DNA of 64,000 bases. It comes from Cyathus striatus (Eukaryota; Basidiomycota; Agaricomycetes; Agaricales; Nidulariaceae). Position numbers and translations under genes: made by a program. The notes under the pieces are model-generated. The model searched no databases. It was given only the letters and a program-made list of their open reading frames with translations, and had not been told where the DNA came from. This document shows positions 11,234-24,100 of the stretch, piece after piece (the first letter of the stretch is position 1; every line of letters starts with the position of its first letter). The DNA lies in NCBI GenBank assembly GCA_025738555.1, contig JAOVFP010000005.1, positions 5,270,001-5,334,000 on the forward strand. The letters are read 5' to 3'.

Positions 11234-13243
11234 AGAATCTACCCCCGATGTTGATTCACGACTTCCATGCTTTTTTCATGTCTTACCCAGACCTCAATAT
11301 ATTGATAGGTCACTTATGCTCATTCCTCAACCGTACCGAATATCTGAATCAATGACTCCAATGTCTGTATTTCCTATGACCGCAAGGTTCTCACACATGC
11401 GCCTTACGCTTGGTATGCCACTCGTTCAAGTTCCCCAATCTTTCTTGCCTTGCTCCCCTCCGGGATCACTCACTTCTTGGTCTCCTTTGTGGAATTTACC
11501 CACAATGCTCAACTTCAAGCCTCATACATCATTACTATCTCGTCCAATACAAGCATCGTCAACCGTGGTTTGAATATTCTATAGACCTGTCTGTGGATAT
11601 GCTCTACCGCAATTTTTTTTATTTCTATCTCAGGCACGTGAAGAACTATCCATTTACCCACAAATTTCTTTCTCCTTTCTGTCTCTTCAGTAAAGTGGGT
11701 TTGTCCCACATTTTATCTTCCTCCTATTCTCTTTGGCACCACATCCCCAGGCAGGGTCAGACATACAAAGGACAGTTTATTTCGACAGCGTGCTATCTCG
11801 CTTTCGGCATTTTATAAGTTTCATAGGCTACTATAGCGCATTGTCGTTTTGTCACTTTCTGGAGTCACTTTATATATTGATTTCAGGCTTTTTCTTTTTT
11901 GATTCATATTTATAATGCATCGATATTTCTTTGGTTCGTCACATGTCACCTAGACACTGAAAATACAGTAACTGGTTATCTTTGGGTGCCAACGACTTGT
12001 CAGGAAATTCAGAAGATCTTGTAGATTTCAAGAGGGATCTTCCCGTTTAGCTACTAATAATATTACCAATGCTCCGGTGACCATGGTATTGGGCGAACGT
12101 ACTGCTAGGCTCTCATTCATATGTTTGTTTAGTTCAATTCCAGGGGAATATGATCAACAGGTTCCCTTATTGTTTCTGTTACTTGGTAAGAATACAGGCC
12201 TGACTGTTTCGAATTCTTAGCGCCCTGTCAGAAATGCTCTGCAACTACACTGTTATGTCGTGTACCGTGTACGACGCAATTCGCACTGTGTCAGGAGATA
12301 TGTCTAGAGAGTCGCAAGGGAGATCGGTAGTTGAAGAGTAATTTGAGCTCAGCTATCTAGGCACTGCAGGTGATAGGCAAACCAACACTTGAGTGTCGTG
12401 TGGAGGATGTGGTATCATATATCAATGCTTGTCATTTATCTCAAGACTATTGTCACTTCTTTGGTATAATTTGCCGTTACTTCTTGGCTGCTTCGGCATG
12501 TAACTGAGCTATTTTAGGGTACTGAAGTAGCTGGAGTTCACAGCAAGTGCGCTATCAATAATCAAGGCTGGGGATTCCCCGACTGCTGCCGCCTCGCTAT
12601 GGTTTTGCGTTATTATTGGATACGAAAGTGTGCGCCGCCACCGTCCTTAGGCCAACCATGAGAAAGTTAAAAGCTTGAAGTTTGATTACGTAGCGGCTGT
12701 CTTCTGCGTATTGATTACTTATGCGATCTATGTTTATGGGGTGAGCTTGGTTGAGGTACTTAGTACGGGCATCTTTCAAGTTGAATTGATAGAATGCTGA
12801 TAGAGCCCGATCTTCACGGTCATTAGATGTACACGAGAGGTGGAGTGCTGTAATTTCATATAAAAAGTGCTGTAGTGGAAAGTAATGACGAAGGCATAGT
12901 GTAGATGCTGACAAGATGGTTAAGTACTACCGATAAATAAGTAACTTCGAGGAAATTTCAAATTACGCGTAAAATTGTAAATAAATAAAGGACGCGACTA
13001 CGCGGTTGGTCACATGATTAAAGTTGTCAACATGGGCTCTTCTCGGTCGTGCCTCTTCACGCCAATTGCTTCACGCTGTAACTCGCAGCTTTCCGCAACC
13101 TCAATCTTCGCTTTCATTCCGCGACATTTTCCGCAGCAACGTCAAGGATATTTCATCTATTGCATCCGGCTCTCAACATCCACACATTTATCTCTTCTGT
13201 TTGCGGTAAACCGCTTTATGAACCTCCACACTCAAACCACCTG
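11234..13243. other. 2-kb intergenic region between CDC25 and CDC27
   Basis: No gene can be supported. Forward frames up to about 11900 run through T-rich sequence without motifs and probably include the CDC25 3' UTR. A 105-codon reverse frame (12597-12914) has no recognisable family and no clear splice partners. The last 250 bp hold the CDC27 promoter and 5' UTR. Confidence 0.5.
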
Positions 13244-16113
13244 ATGCAATCGGAATCCGCGTTGCCCCTGTCTCCTCAATTATGCCAAAGATTTCAGTCT
13301 CTTGTCTGGTCGTGTCTTGACTCAGATCTTACCAAGTCGGCCGTTTTTCACGCTGAAAGATTGTACGCAATAGACACCCAGAATCACGAGTCGCGACATC
13401 TTTATGCGACGGCACTATTTCGGGAAGGGCAAGTATGCTCTGCATTATCTCTCGTTACAAGGTCCGTTGTTGCACAGTGCACAGGGTGTCTGGAGATCAA
13501 GGCGAAATGCTGTACTGCTCTTGGACGCCACCGCGAAGCGCGTGAAGCACTTGAAGCCACGCTTCGAGACTCAATTTATGTATCTGGAGGTCCTGAACTG
13601 GTTTTTATTCACTAGTATATACTGACCTGTGCATTTGCAGCTTCTACCAGCAGCAGAGCATCACGAACATTTCCGGATGAAGCCTCACTGAAGTGTCGAT
13701 CGGGGAATATGGCACTGAAAGGAAATCTCCCAGATAGAGCGACGCGTAGTTTCCGAGAAGCATTGTCTCTTAATCCTCATCTGTGGGAAGCTTTTGAAGG
13801 TCTATGCGCTTTAGGTGTGCCCAGTGCTTTTTCATGCAACCAACCTAACAGTTACCATGAGCAGGTCCTGTCCCCGAGATTGACGACCTATTCCCCCCCA
13901 AACCCCCTCCGTTAAAGCGTGGCCCTCCAGAAGAGTCACAAGCTAAGCAAGGTCCTATAGTCACTGGAGCTGGGTTCTTCACTCCAGAGGCAGGGACTGC
14001 AACAAATCTGTTCCGCTGGAAGCCTGACGCACCTCAAGCACAGCCATTTCGTATGGGGCCATTACCTGCTCCAAGGGATCCATTGTAAGCGAACAACTAC
14101 ATCTATACATTGGATTTCAGTAGCTAATTATTTGAGCATTCAGAGCGGCGAACGATTCATTCTACCCGGATAATTCATTTCAACATAGACCTACACGCTC
14201 ACATGCAGGGAATGCTGGAGCTACCCAGGCGTACGTGACTCGCCCGCTCTCATCAGCTGACGAGGCAGGGCCAAAGCCTAAACGCCTGCGCTCAACTACC
14301 AGACAGCCCGAAGTAGTGAAGTCGATGAAACCTAATAGCAAGTCGACTAACGACGACAACCCGAAAAAGGCACGCGCACGCCCGGCCTTGTCATTTGCTA
14401 ACATCTTCTCATCTTCCGGTCGTTCTTCTCAGACCTTGACGTCCTCCAGGACTGCCCCCGGTCTTGGGAAGAGTAATGCTCAACCCACGGTGTCGAATAT
14501 ACCTACTCGACGAAGTACACGCCTGTTAAGTGGCACCGGTGTGAAACCTCCATCGAAGGTAATTCTGTTTGCTTTCGTTATTATGTCAGCTAACTTCGCG
14601 CCCAATTACTCCTAACTTTTGCATCAGCAGAATCCTATACGTCGCCGTCAAGTTACTCATGAACACAGACGTTCCACTACCGAGTCAGATAAGGATGAAG
14701 AACCCTTGTTGTCAGGAGAATTGGTTTATCCCCCATCGCCTCCTTCTGCTGCTCTTTCGCCTCATTCCGAAGCTTCCCCTTCTCCAAGTAATTGGACATC
14801 AGTCCAGGAACAGCTCGCGCAGGAGGAATACGAAAGTGACCTCGCTGACTACTACATCTATGACTTAATACGAAAATTTGCGAGTGCCACACGGGCATTG
14901 GCTATGTATGACTGCCAAAAATGTTTGGATGAACTTGAACAGCTACCTCATGTTCATCAGAATACGCCTTGGGTATTAGCAATGGTCGGAAGAGCGCATT
15001 ACGAGAAACAAGATTACGCTTCGGTTTGTTTCCATTGAATCACGGCATTTTAATATGGCTTATCTATCAACGTGCACTTCAATAGGCTGAACGTGCTTTT
15101 AAAGCCGTCCGACAAATGGAGCCTCATCGCTTATGGGACATGGAAGTGTATTCAACCCTGCTTTGGCATCTACAAAATAGCGTTGAGCTATCATATCTCG
15201 CACAGGAGTTGCTTAATATCAGTCCTCAATCACCGCAAGCTTGGATAGCGATCGGAAATTTGTTTTCTTTGCAAAAGGACAGAGTACAGGCATTAACATG
15301 TTTCCGGCGTGCAGCCCAACTTGATCCCGGATGTGCTTACGCATATACTCTCAGCGGACATGAGTCGATTGATGAAGACCTTGACAAAGCGACCAACTTC
15401 TTCCAGTTAGCTTTACGTGCTGATCCTCGTCATTATAATGCATGGTGCGTGTCGTAAATATTGGTATCAATAGACCTTATATCGGTGTACTGACATAGAA
15501 ATTTTGATTGGCAGGTACGGGCTGGGAACATGCTATCTACGAATGAGCAAAGTGCGTTTAGCGGAATATCACTATCGCAAAGCAATGGAAATCCACCCTA
15601 AAAACGCGGTGCTACTGGGATGCGTCGGGATGGTAAGGAGTCACGCAATATCTGTTGTCCTCGGACGCGAAGAACTAACGGGCCCGGTTACTTTCCCAGG
15701 CTGTCGAAAGGCGTGGGGAGCGAGAGAACGCGCTTGCCTTGTTTGATGAGGCCGTAAAGCTTGCGCCTGATAATGCCCTGGTTCGTTATCGGAGAGCAAA
15801 AATCCTAGTTGCATTGCGGAAATATGAGGTAGGGGAAGGACCTTTAAATATCAGACACAGCTAATGAGTTTAATTCTGTTTGTGCCTTTAGGAAGCAGTC
15901 AAGGACTTGTTATTTCTCAGGAATGCGACACCGGAAGAGTCTAATGTGGTGTTCCAGCTGGCCAAGGTTTATCGACTACTTGGGAACGAGGTTGAATCTG
16001 CACGGACGTTGGCTATCGCACGCGACATATCTCCTAAAAGCATCAATAAAATCAAGAAGCTGCTGGAGACAGTAAAGGATGAAGGTGGGGATGACAGGAT
16101 GGATGAAGGATGA
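13244..16113 (+). CDS. CDC27: anaphase-promoting complex TPR subunit Cdc27/APC3
   Basis: Scaffold and activator-binding TPR subunit of the APC/C ubiquitin ligase, which destroys cyclin B and securin. The N-terminal TPR block includes QSLVWSCLDSDLTKSAVFHA, SRHLYATALFREGQ and AKCCTALGRHREAREALEA. A basic, Ser-rich linker follows (about residues 190-420). The C-terminal TPR superhelix has LADYYIYDLIRKFASATRAL, AWIAIGNLFSLQKD, ATNFFQLALRADPRHYNAWY, GLGTCYLRMSKVRLAEYHYR and ALALFDEAVKLAPDNALVRY. Exons are 13244-13589, 13641-13814, 13865-14085, 14144-14558, about 14630-15023, 15086-15444, 15515-15632, 15700-15828 and 15892-16113. The acceptor of exon 5 is a tandem CAGCAG, so exon 5 may begin 3 nt earlier. 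The start at 13244 (MQSESALPL) was preferred to an in-frame ATG at 13160 because homologues begin close to this TPR. Confidence 0.93.
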
Positions 16114-16915
16114 CGCATGTGGGGTTGAGGGAGACTGCCTTAGCTGGCTGCCGGCGCCAGTTGTTGTTGCTTTCGGATTGGTGATGTCCGAATGGGCTAT
16201 AATAGGATTAGAGGCACGATTTGTACATAGGATCAGAAAGAGCGGTGTTGGTGCGAGGAAGACGCGAGAATGGGAAGATGCAAGAGTTGCGCACTTGGAA
16301 GAAGGGGTAGATGGGTGGCCGTTGGATGCGGCAATGGTGGCGCCTTATCGTGCAAGACGGGCTGGTTGGGGGTGGAGACGAGCTGGTTGGTGGAGATCGG
16401 AGGTCGGGGTGAAGATGGGAGGCTGTAAAAGGCAGGAGCGACCTGTTCGGTGGTTGTATTTGGGTGGTGCGGTTTGTTTGTGAAATGAGTCAGTGCGCGC
16501 GTAATCGGAGAGTGTAATAGACTGAATGTTGCGTGTCTTCTATATAAAGTCGCTTCTCCGTTTCACCCCTCCAACGCCTTTCGACCGCACCCTCCACAAT
16601 GTCTGTCTAAGTCCCGTCATCCCCCACTCCCCCGTCCCCTCTCTGTCTTGCCATCCCAAGTCCCCAAAGACTACTGGCACACATTCCACGAGAATGGTTA
16701 ATAAACTCATCCGTATTTCCAAGAACGGCTCCCTCCTCTTCGAACCCGAAATCGTCGACCGCATACACCCCTTCTAACTGCTATCTTTCGCCTTTGCGTA
16801 TGTTGCATTTCTTGTCCCCTGTCACGCCTTTAGCTCACCTGTTTAGTTTTTGTTTCAACAACAGACCATTCATCTTTGTCGCTCTGTCCCTTACCCGCTC
16901 ATACCCAATACACAC
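16114..16915. other. intergenic region after CDC27
   Basis: The first half is G-rich on the forward strand and open in one frame to about 16483, but its composition is repetitive (Trp/Gly/Arg) and gives no family. From 16530 the sequence becomes pyrimidine-rich and looks like a promoter/5' UTR. A short frame at 16694-16777 could be an upstream ORF for the next gene. Confidence 0.45.
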
Positions 16916-17826
16916 ATGTCATCGCACCCGCCTTCTTTATGCTCGCTAGCGCGTTCCAAACTGCATCTGTCCATTGGCTCCGCCAAGGACAATTGTAGTT
17001 TGCATCGCTGGGTGTTGCTCAAAAACTCAATTATTCATTCGCCATCCCATTCAGCCAATGCTTCGACTTCTGAACTCCATGATATGAACCCTGTGTATCC
17101 CCTTGATAGCCTGGATAACGACGTTTCAGACAAGGTATTAGGCTCAGACGAGACTGACTCTTTCATGTTTCCAGATGCTGGGAACTTTGTTGAAAGTCAA
17201 TCCGCAAACGTCGATGCCGTCCACACTGAAGCACAGTGGCTAGATTCTATGTTGCAATCCCTAGGTGACGACGACGACGACTATGATTATTCTCTTGATT
17301 CCTCCGTCCAGGCATCGATAGACGCACCTGAGGATGACGAAGAGCACTTCCTTAGCCCCTTAATTTCGCCAATGTCTTCGTCAGACGATCTCCCCAACCA
17401 ACCTTCTTATTTCCGTTCGTCTACTTCTGTATCATATTCTACCTATCCCTATCTTGTGCCATATCCACCATCTCCCAGCTCTACAGTCTTGATTCTTTCT
17501 CATCTCTTCCTGCCCCATATGAAGTCCCTCTTCCTTACCACTATACCGACGACTCCATAGAAGACCTCCCAGTTCCTGATGCTATAGAAGACACCTCCGA
17601 CGACGAGTCTGACGCACCCTCCACCCCTTCGACTGACCAATCCAATTCCTCGTTGCTGATGGATGCGGCATTGGTTCCCCTTCCCGGAGAGCGTAGCAGG
17701 TTACGCCATACAGTCCCCCATGTGTTTGTTGATGCGGACAACGGCTACTACTCTCGTTTCGAGTCTGACCCACTCCCTTTCCCCGACGATCAACAGCATT
17801 TTTATAATCTTTATGCAGAGTGTTAG
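16916..17826 (+). CDS. acidic hypothetical protein of basidiomycete type
   Basis: No family recognised. The protein starts MSSHPPSLCSLARSKLHLSI and is rich in Asp, Glu, Ser and Pro, with an acidic run (GDDDDDYDYSLD) near the middle. A 50-nt intron (17429-17478, tct|gtatca to cccag|ctc) links to a second exon in a different frame reading SLPAPYEVPLPYHYTDDSIE. That exon stays open for about 115 codons to LYAEC-stop. The second exon is again acidic and includes VPHVFVDADNGYYSRFESDP. The coding call is supported by the clean frame change exactly at good splice sites. There is no signal peptide or membrane segment. Function unknown. Confidence 0.65.
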
Positions 17827-18221
17827 TTGCTACACTATTATTGCCCTATCTTGGTCCCCCTAGTTCTTCGCTCGATAGCATATGCATTACCTGGTCCACA
17901 TGCTCTATTACTGTATATTTCTTTTCTTTTACTTTGGGTTCGTGCTTTTTGTCGTCGTATCTGCTAATTCACATTTTTTGTGATATTTTGAGTCTTCTTT
18001 ATCCCTTGATGCACTTGCAAGTTGCAACTTCCCGAAACTTCCCGTAATACTCATAGACTTGATTCAAAGAAAGCTTCCGTAATTTACGACTCCATTCCTA
18101 ACATTTGTTTATTTGCCACGTTTCAGTGGTCATTTGATCTTTTGAACAAATACAACCGCGGAGCATACAAAAAATGTTGCCTATAAAGATACAATATTCA
18201 ATCAACAGTACGCAAGGGGGC
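17827..18221. other. short gap between convergent genes
   Basis: Lies between the stop of the acidic hypothetical gene (plus) and the stop of the SRR1-like gene (minus). It is T-rich with no supported ORF and most likely holds the two 3' UTRs. Confidence 0.5.
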
Positions 18222-19290
18222 TCAAGAGTTGATTCCTTTCGACTCCGGAGACTCAGTAAACCAATCGTCAGGCAGAACAGTGTGAAGCTCAAGGTACTGC
18301 AGCGACGTATTGTTGAATGCCGCGGGCCATGCCTTAGATACCGGCAGTTCCTGGCAAGCAAGCTTAGGAGCTAGAAGTTGCCATCCGAGATGGCGTGAGA
18401 GTGTGGATGGAAACCATGAGGAAGTTCTCACCAATTCGCAACAAATAAGGGACCTTCATTTCCAATTTATGTCTGGGGTTGCTAATGTTTGGATTAGCCA
18501 GCGATCGCACACAAAAACAACTGTGTTTCAGCGAAGATAACCTACGTATCAACGTATTCCTCCAGCCTATTGGCGAGTAAAAACAATCTCGAAAGTCGTT
18601 CACGAAACCAGTTAGCCCGCAGCAGAGACTCGTAAAGTTCCATGTCGCAATGAGGCATAAAGCACAAAGTCGGATCCTCGAGTGGGTAATCTCCACTCTA
18701 AAGGGAAGGAAACGCCATGTATGTTAACAATCACGAATCTAACACGAAATGTCAGGGACCTGCTCTGTTTTCACTCAGTGCTCGGATTTGGAGTTCGTTA
18801 ATGAGGATAAATCTTCAGCAGTAAAAATGGGGTCGTATACAGAGACCCTGTCACGTTCCTAAAGGGTTTCTGTATGTGTGATGGCATAATTGTGAAGTTT
18901 GAACAATGTATACACACAATATTCAGACGATCACACAACTCGGATGAGAAAGGCTAGCTGTACACGGGCGTTATGAGACGTCGCCGGGCTGCCGAGACCA
19001 AGGCAAAGGACATTTGGGGACGAAATCGACGAGTTCAAAGTGGTGTCAAGAATCTCTGAGGGGTGGTAAGTCTGGAGAAAGCGAGCGATCTCGCAACATT
19101 GACACCGACGTTGGCATTGTGTGAACCAAGTGTCGTTCACCAGGTCATCCCTGACGCGTTGAAATTGCTGTAAAGGTGAAAGCCGTTCTTTGAGCAGTTT
19201 ATTGAGTCTCTTCTTCTTTGACTTAACGGGTGTAAATTCGGAGTACAAGAAGGAGGAGGACAGGTTGTCATCATTAGCAGTTCCGCTCAT
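18222..19290 (-). CDS. SRR1-like domain protein, with two apparent frame breaks
   Basis: SRR1 proteins are conserved in eukaryotes. Arabidopsis SRR1 affects clock and light responses, and the fungal role is unclear. The minus strand shows the domain signature VLCLGLGSPATSHNARVQLA, then ELCDRLNI, SVYDPIFTAED, TLCFMPHCDMELYESLLRAN and KLEMKVPYLLRI, ending ESPESKGINS. Introns fit at about 18866-18922 and 18704-18770, with two more downstream, one after YVDT and one after LLRI. The conserved order is broken twice by one base. Around 18941-18947 an extra base separates VQLAFLI from ELCDRLNI. After TAED, near 18815-18830, one base is missing before the next conserved helix. The start is the ATG at 19290 (MSGTANDD); an upstream in-frame TTG is not a start. 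The breaks could be base errors or early decay. Confidence 0.7.
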
Positions 19291-20009
19291 AGCGCGACGG
19301 GAAAAGAGTGTTTTCTTCGTAGCGTCCAAATTTTCATCTCATTCCGCTCGCAATGGAACCCTATCAATAGCCATCAGAATAAACATATGTCAATACCTTT
19401 GGAAACAAGCACAACCAAGTAACGCGGTTCCTTTACGGTAGACGCGTATCACCATCTGGATTCTGAAATTTGAATCAATCACCAACCGAGCCAGTTTGGG
19501 GCCAGTTCATCAAGACCCTTTCAGCGGTTTGGCAATTTAGGAGCTCCCAAGGCGCTTGGACCCTTGACTGGGAGTCGCAGTCTTAGCAGATGCTGTTCAA
19601 CTTGTCCGTGAATACTCCTTTCCCAATTCTCTTTCGGAAGAGCTGCGTTGCTGTTAAACACGTTGCAGGATGTGCACGAACTATAGTCAGGTGTCTAGAA
19701 AGGCTTCGTAGAATATCTATCTCGAGTTCAATTCATCTCCGCAGACTGTCTGACTTCTTCCTCTGTGACTCGGGGCTGATAGAGTACTCATGATCGTATG
19801 ATAGGTACCCTTTAAACATATCCGAAATATGTATGTATCTACTCTTTTTGATATCAATCAAAGGTCAAACACTTCGCCGGCGCTACGACGCCAGCAAGCA
19901 GCAAATCCAGTAATCTCGTGATAAGAACCAGTTATTGTGAGGCTTTAGGGAGACCCCGCAGCAATTCATGATCTTCGCGACATAACTGGTACCTTTGCTC
20001 TCACAACGG
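19291..20009. other. intergenic region between SRR1-like and TMA20
   Basis: Contains the SRR1-like promoter and the 3' flank of TMA20. Open frames are below 85 codons and carry no motifs. Nothing else seen. Confidence 0.45.
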
Positions 20010-20735
20010 TCACAAGTTTGTCAGCCCCCAAAGGTCATCCCCCAGATACGTAGCCGTTTCGACTCCAACGCCTTTATTCACTTTCTTTATCTCTTCAGTG
20101 CTTAGCTTCGTGATACCGACACCGACCGCGTGCTCTTTCCCTTCGGCGTGAATGGCTACTGGTGTACCGGCAGGTAGTGCTGCATCCGCAGGAGGTAGAT
20201 AACCACCCGCAGAAGTAAATCCTGGACACATCATGTGTGCGCCTGCGAGAAGGAAGCGGATAGCACCTCGATCAACTTTGACCATAGGAAGGATATATGG
20301 ATCTTAAGACATAAACGAGTTACATAGATCAGAATCTATTAGTGAAATTATTTTTTAAGGGTCGACTCACACTTGTGCAATATCCGTAGCGTAGGGTACA
20401 ACGGGCCATCGAAGTGTTGGAAGAATATAGGTTCGCCGTGCACCGTGTATATTGATACATGTTCTCTGCTATGCATCGGCTAAACAGGTCAAAAGACTGA
20501 TCGCGGAAAGTATGAACAGACCATTTAACGTGTACCAGACCCTCTTTCTTGGGCCATATCACTTCCAACGTCTCAGGCTCGATCTTCCATTGTGAAAGGA
20601 TTGTTGCTCGAATCGCCCGTTGAACGGAAGTTTTTACTGGCGTGTGCCCTGCGATATCAGTGGAAGGAGAAAATCTGTTTGACAATGAGACAACATATGA
20701 AGATAAGACTGCACTGAAACCGACTTCTTGAACAT
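20010..20735 (-). CDS. TMA20: translation machinery-associated protein Tma20 (MCTS1 homologue)
   Basis: With Tma22/DENR it recycles 40S subunits after termination and aids reinitiation. The N-terminal pre-PUA region reads [20 protein letters not shown], then [20 protein letters not shown]. The C-terminal PUA domain contains [40 protein letters not shown] and [10 protein letters not shown], colinear with human MCT-1. Exons on the minus strand are 20725-20735 (11 nt), 20522-20674, 20371-20468 and 20010-20302. The splice sites were fixed by requiring the conserved KCREHVSIY and [12 protein letters not shown] joins. The protein is about 185 residues, the usual length. The first coding exon holds only MFKK. 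Confidence 0.93.
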
Positions 20736-21161
20736 GAGGAATAGCTTTTGTTGATATGAGAGGGATCTAGATATCAAGCAGAGATGAAGAGTTCGTACGC
20801 GAGGTGCGAGTCGATCATTTCAGTAGGTTGCGTGCATCTTTATTACATACTCTACAGTTATCAAACGTGACATAGGTCCAATGACGATAATTAAGTAGCG
20901 ATTTCAAAAAATTCTTGTTCTACATTATTTTTGCTATGCTAGTAGTACATAAAAATTATCGGATTCGGAAAGCTGCAAGAGTTGGCAATCGCAGAGCTAA
21001 AGGCTAGTAACACAATATAAATGCCGGATTGAGGAAAATCAAAGGTCATGGGAGGTTCGTGAATGGATGGGATTTACGTATGAGTAAATGTGAGTAAAGT
21101 GAAAGCTGAGTGGGGTAAAATGAGAATGCAATAATGAACCAATCTCATTACATCCAATAGA
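20736..21161. other. TMA20 promoter and XPO1 3' flank
   Basis: AT-rich sequence of about 425 bp upstream of TMA20, which also includes the 3' flank of XPO1 beyond its stop at 21162. No ORF, RNA or repeat recognised. Confidence 0.45.
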
Positions 21162-24100
21162 TTAAATGTCCTCGTCCTTATCTTCAAGCTGCGAAGGCTT
21201 AAGCATACCAGGAATCCGCATCGCTGCCTCGCGTTCTGCTTCAGCTATGCGTTGGCTCTCGAGTTCCTTTTCCTCGAGGAAGAGCTCAGTATTGTCTCCC
21301 GCAGAGAACTCCTTGAGTTGGATAAGAAAGTCACGGAGAGCGAGCTTGAACCGATTGATGTCGTTATGGCTTTCAGTAAGTGCTCTAACGAACGTTTGGA
21401 TTTGAGAGCTGGCGGATAGCGACGTAAGTAATTATAATCAGATATAAATGTAATTTTACGTACTTCTGCACGTGGGGGAAGGCAGTTTTCAATAAGTTGG
21501 CCGTGTATTCCCTCAAGAAGATGGAGTTGTTAACGTTAGGGTCAGGGAATTGTGCAGGATCATACAGAGGCGATTGGATGATGCCTGTTTCAACCAGCTG
21601 GTACATTCTAGCGAGAAGGACGCTCTGCAGCTTAAATCCGCTTTTATGGTCTGCATCTGTTAGAACAAAGAAAATATCCTGAACAATACTGAGGAAGTAT
21701 TGCTGGAAAAATGCATTCGTTACGGCAGGCTCTGCAGCATTTGCGAAGTTGTTAACAACTTCCAAGCACACTATATAGCGTGAGGCATTCAGACACTTGT
21801 TCTGGACAATATATATGAAAACGTACAGTTCAACCCCGTATCTGCGATATCACGCATCGTGTGCTTAATGGCCCAGATAATGCTATCCATGAAAAGTTTG
21901 AACTGGGGAGGTGGAATACCCAATAACGCTACATTACTGTAGTTAAGATAAAGTTCGAAAGGCAAAATATGAACCGACTTACCAGGGAAGCAGTTCAAGT
22001 TGATGGCACGGAGAAGCTTGAAAAATCCGACACGGTGTTCGGGATACTCAGCGAAGTCCTGGTTTATCATATTCAAGGTTGGTTCAAAGACAGCATCCAA
22101 GATCGCAGGAACTTGAGGAGTTAACAGGGGCTGGACAAATACCAGGAAGGTTAAATTTTGGATCAAATCGAGGAAAGAGTATACTCACCCCAAGTCGACC
22201 GATGATTGTAGCCATAACATTCAAAACCTCGGCATCCCGTGCAGCTGGTACATTGCGCTGATAGTCTCCAAGAATAGCATCCAATAACGGTGGCATGAAG
22301 TTAGCATTGACAGCCTCGAGGTCCTCCGCTTTCTTGATATATGTCTCCATCAACTTCAGTATCTCCTTCTTGACTGTCCTAAGTTGGCGAACTTTAGGGG
22401 TCTTTGTGGCAATCAATCCTAATTGACACAAGCTATGACCTTCGTACCATCATCAATAGTTCATATAAACCTACCTTCTTTCACAATAGTTTCACTGATA
22501 ATTCCGCTGACAGCCTTATATAGTCCCAGCATATCGAGGAATATTCTACCAATCTGTGGAAGGTAGAAGCTGCCTATTGAAGTACACGCGGACACGTTCG
22601 TTTTAAGAACGTTTGAAAGAATTTTGATGTTATCTGTACTAGAAAGAACGTCCATGTTCTGCGCAGCTTGAGCCATTAAGGAGTCCCACTTTGAGGAGTG
22701 TAAGTTAGAAACATCGAGCGAGATCACGAGATATTCAAATAACATACAGCATTATTTGGCAACTCCATAAGTTTTGCGATCAGCTTTTCCTGTTGTGGTT
22801 TGTTGGGCTGGGCAGAGATCATATAGCCCACTGCTTCGTAAAATGTATGAACTTGCTGGGGTGATAAGTCCGCTGTAATTCTATGGAGCAACCGCAATAT
22901 TTCATCAACGAAAGGTTCCTGTTCTCCAGACTGTTGCATTACGAAGTGTCGACGACACTTCTGTGCTATCTTAATAAACGTATCGCAAGCCATGTCCTGT
23001 ACACCTGTCGAAGAAGGTCAATACACATACACCAGTTAGCGAGAGCGCATACCTTCGTGAGTTTCATGCATGAACTCGAAGAGCTTGTTGACGACCGTCT
23101 TGAGGAACTTCCAATGGGCTTTGAGGAATCTGGGATATTGACCTACGATGTACATAATATCTGACGCAACCACGGCCTTATTATCCTTTCCGCGCTTGAT
23201 TTCACAGAGTCCCAAAAGGTCCTTAATAACTGTTACTAAGAACCTCTTCTCAGTTTCCTCGTCTAAAAGAAGTGGTCAAAATCCGAAAATATCCCAATCT
23301 CAGAAGTAACGTACTCATTGCACCAGAGATGGATCCAATGGCCCAACACAACGTGTTAAGATTATTCCACGACCATTCAGAGCCATCCACTTGCTTCGCG
23401 AGTTTTTCCGTGAGAATGGTTTCCGTGTCTGTAACATCCAGATGTGTGAGGTAAACGAGAAGTTCGCGCATGGACTTGTACAAGACGATAGTGTCGCTCT
23501 CCTTCATGAACTCGCGCACGATTTCACCTTCGTCGTTCTCGACGATTAACACCTATGATAATACACTGAATAAAGATGCATATCTAAATGATGAACTAAC
23601 GTACCTCTTCTGGCTTGACCATCTTTTCAATCACTACTAACCGCAGGTTTGAAAGCACATCACTGTAAATGTTCTTTCTCAGAGACATCCCACCCAACAT
23701 GTTTTGCGCTCCATTGCTTCCTCCAAGGCTCAGCCCCATAAGTAGCCCAGATTCACCAATCGGTAAGCTCTGAATCTCATCATACAACTCAGCCACCAGC
23801 TTCAACCAATACTCCAAGCAAATCTTGAAAATCTCTCGTTCGTCCACTTGAGACACTTTCACCATATAAAGATGAGCATTCAAGAGAACGTCACGATTCT
23901 GTTCTGTTTCAACGGCACGAAGGTGATTTGAGAGGAAGTTTGCCAGGAATAGCGCAAGGTTCAAAACCAATTCCTGTCCTGCGTCGCCAGCATTCGCGTA
24001 TGCTTGCGCGATATTAGTACTTGGTGGGATCATGCGATTCACAGAAGTCATGACCATGGCGAACAGAATAACAAATTTGGGGTCGTATTCAGGCCCAACA

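Noticed and set aside
11208..11817. Forward frames after CDC25
   Set aside because: They begin inside the CDC25 terminal exon or in T-rich 3' flank, with no motifs.
12597..12914. A 105-codon reverse frame between CDC25 and CDC27
   Set aside because: No family, no supporting splice structure and no conserved-looking composition. Kept as intergenic.
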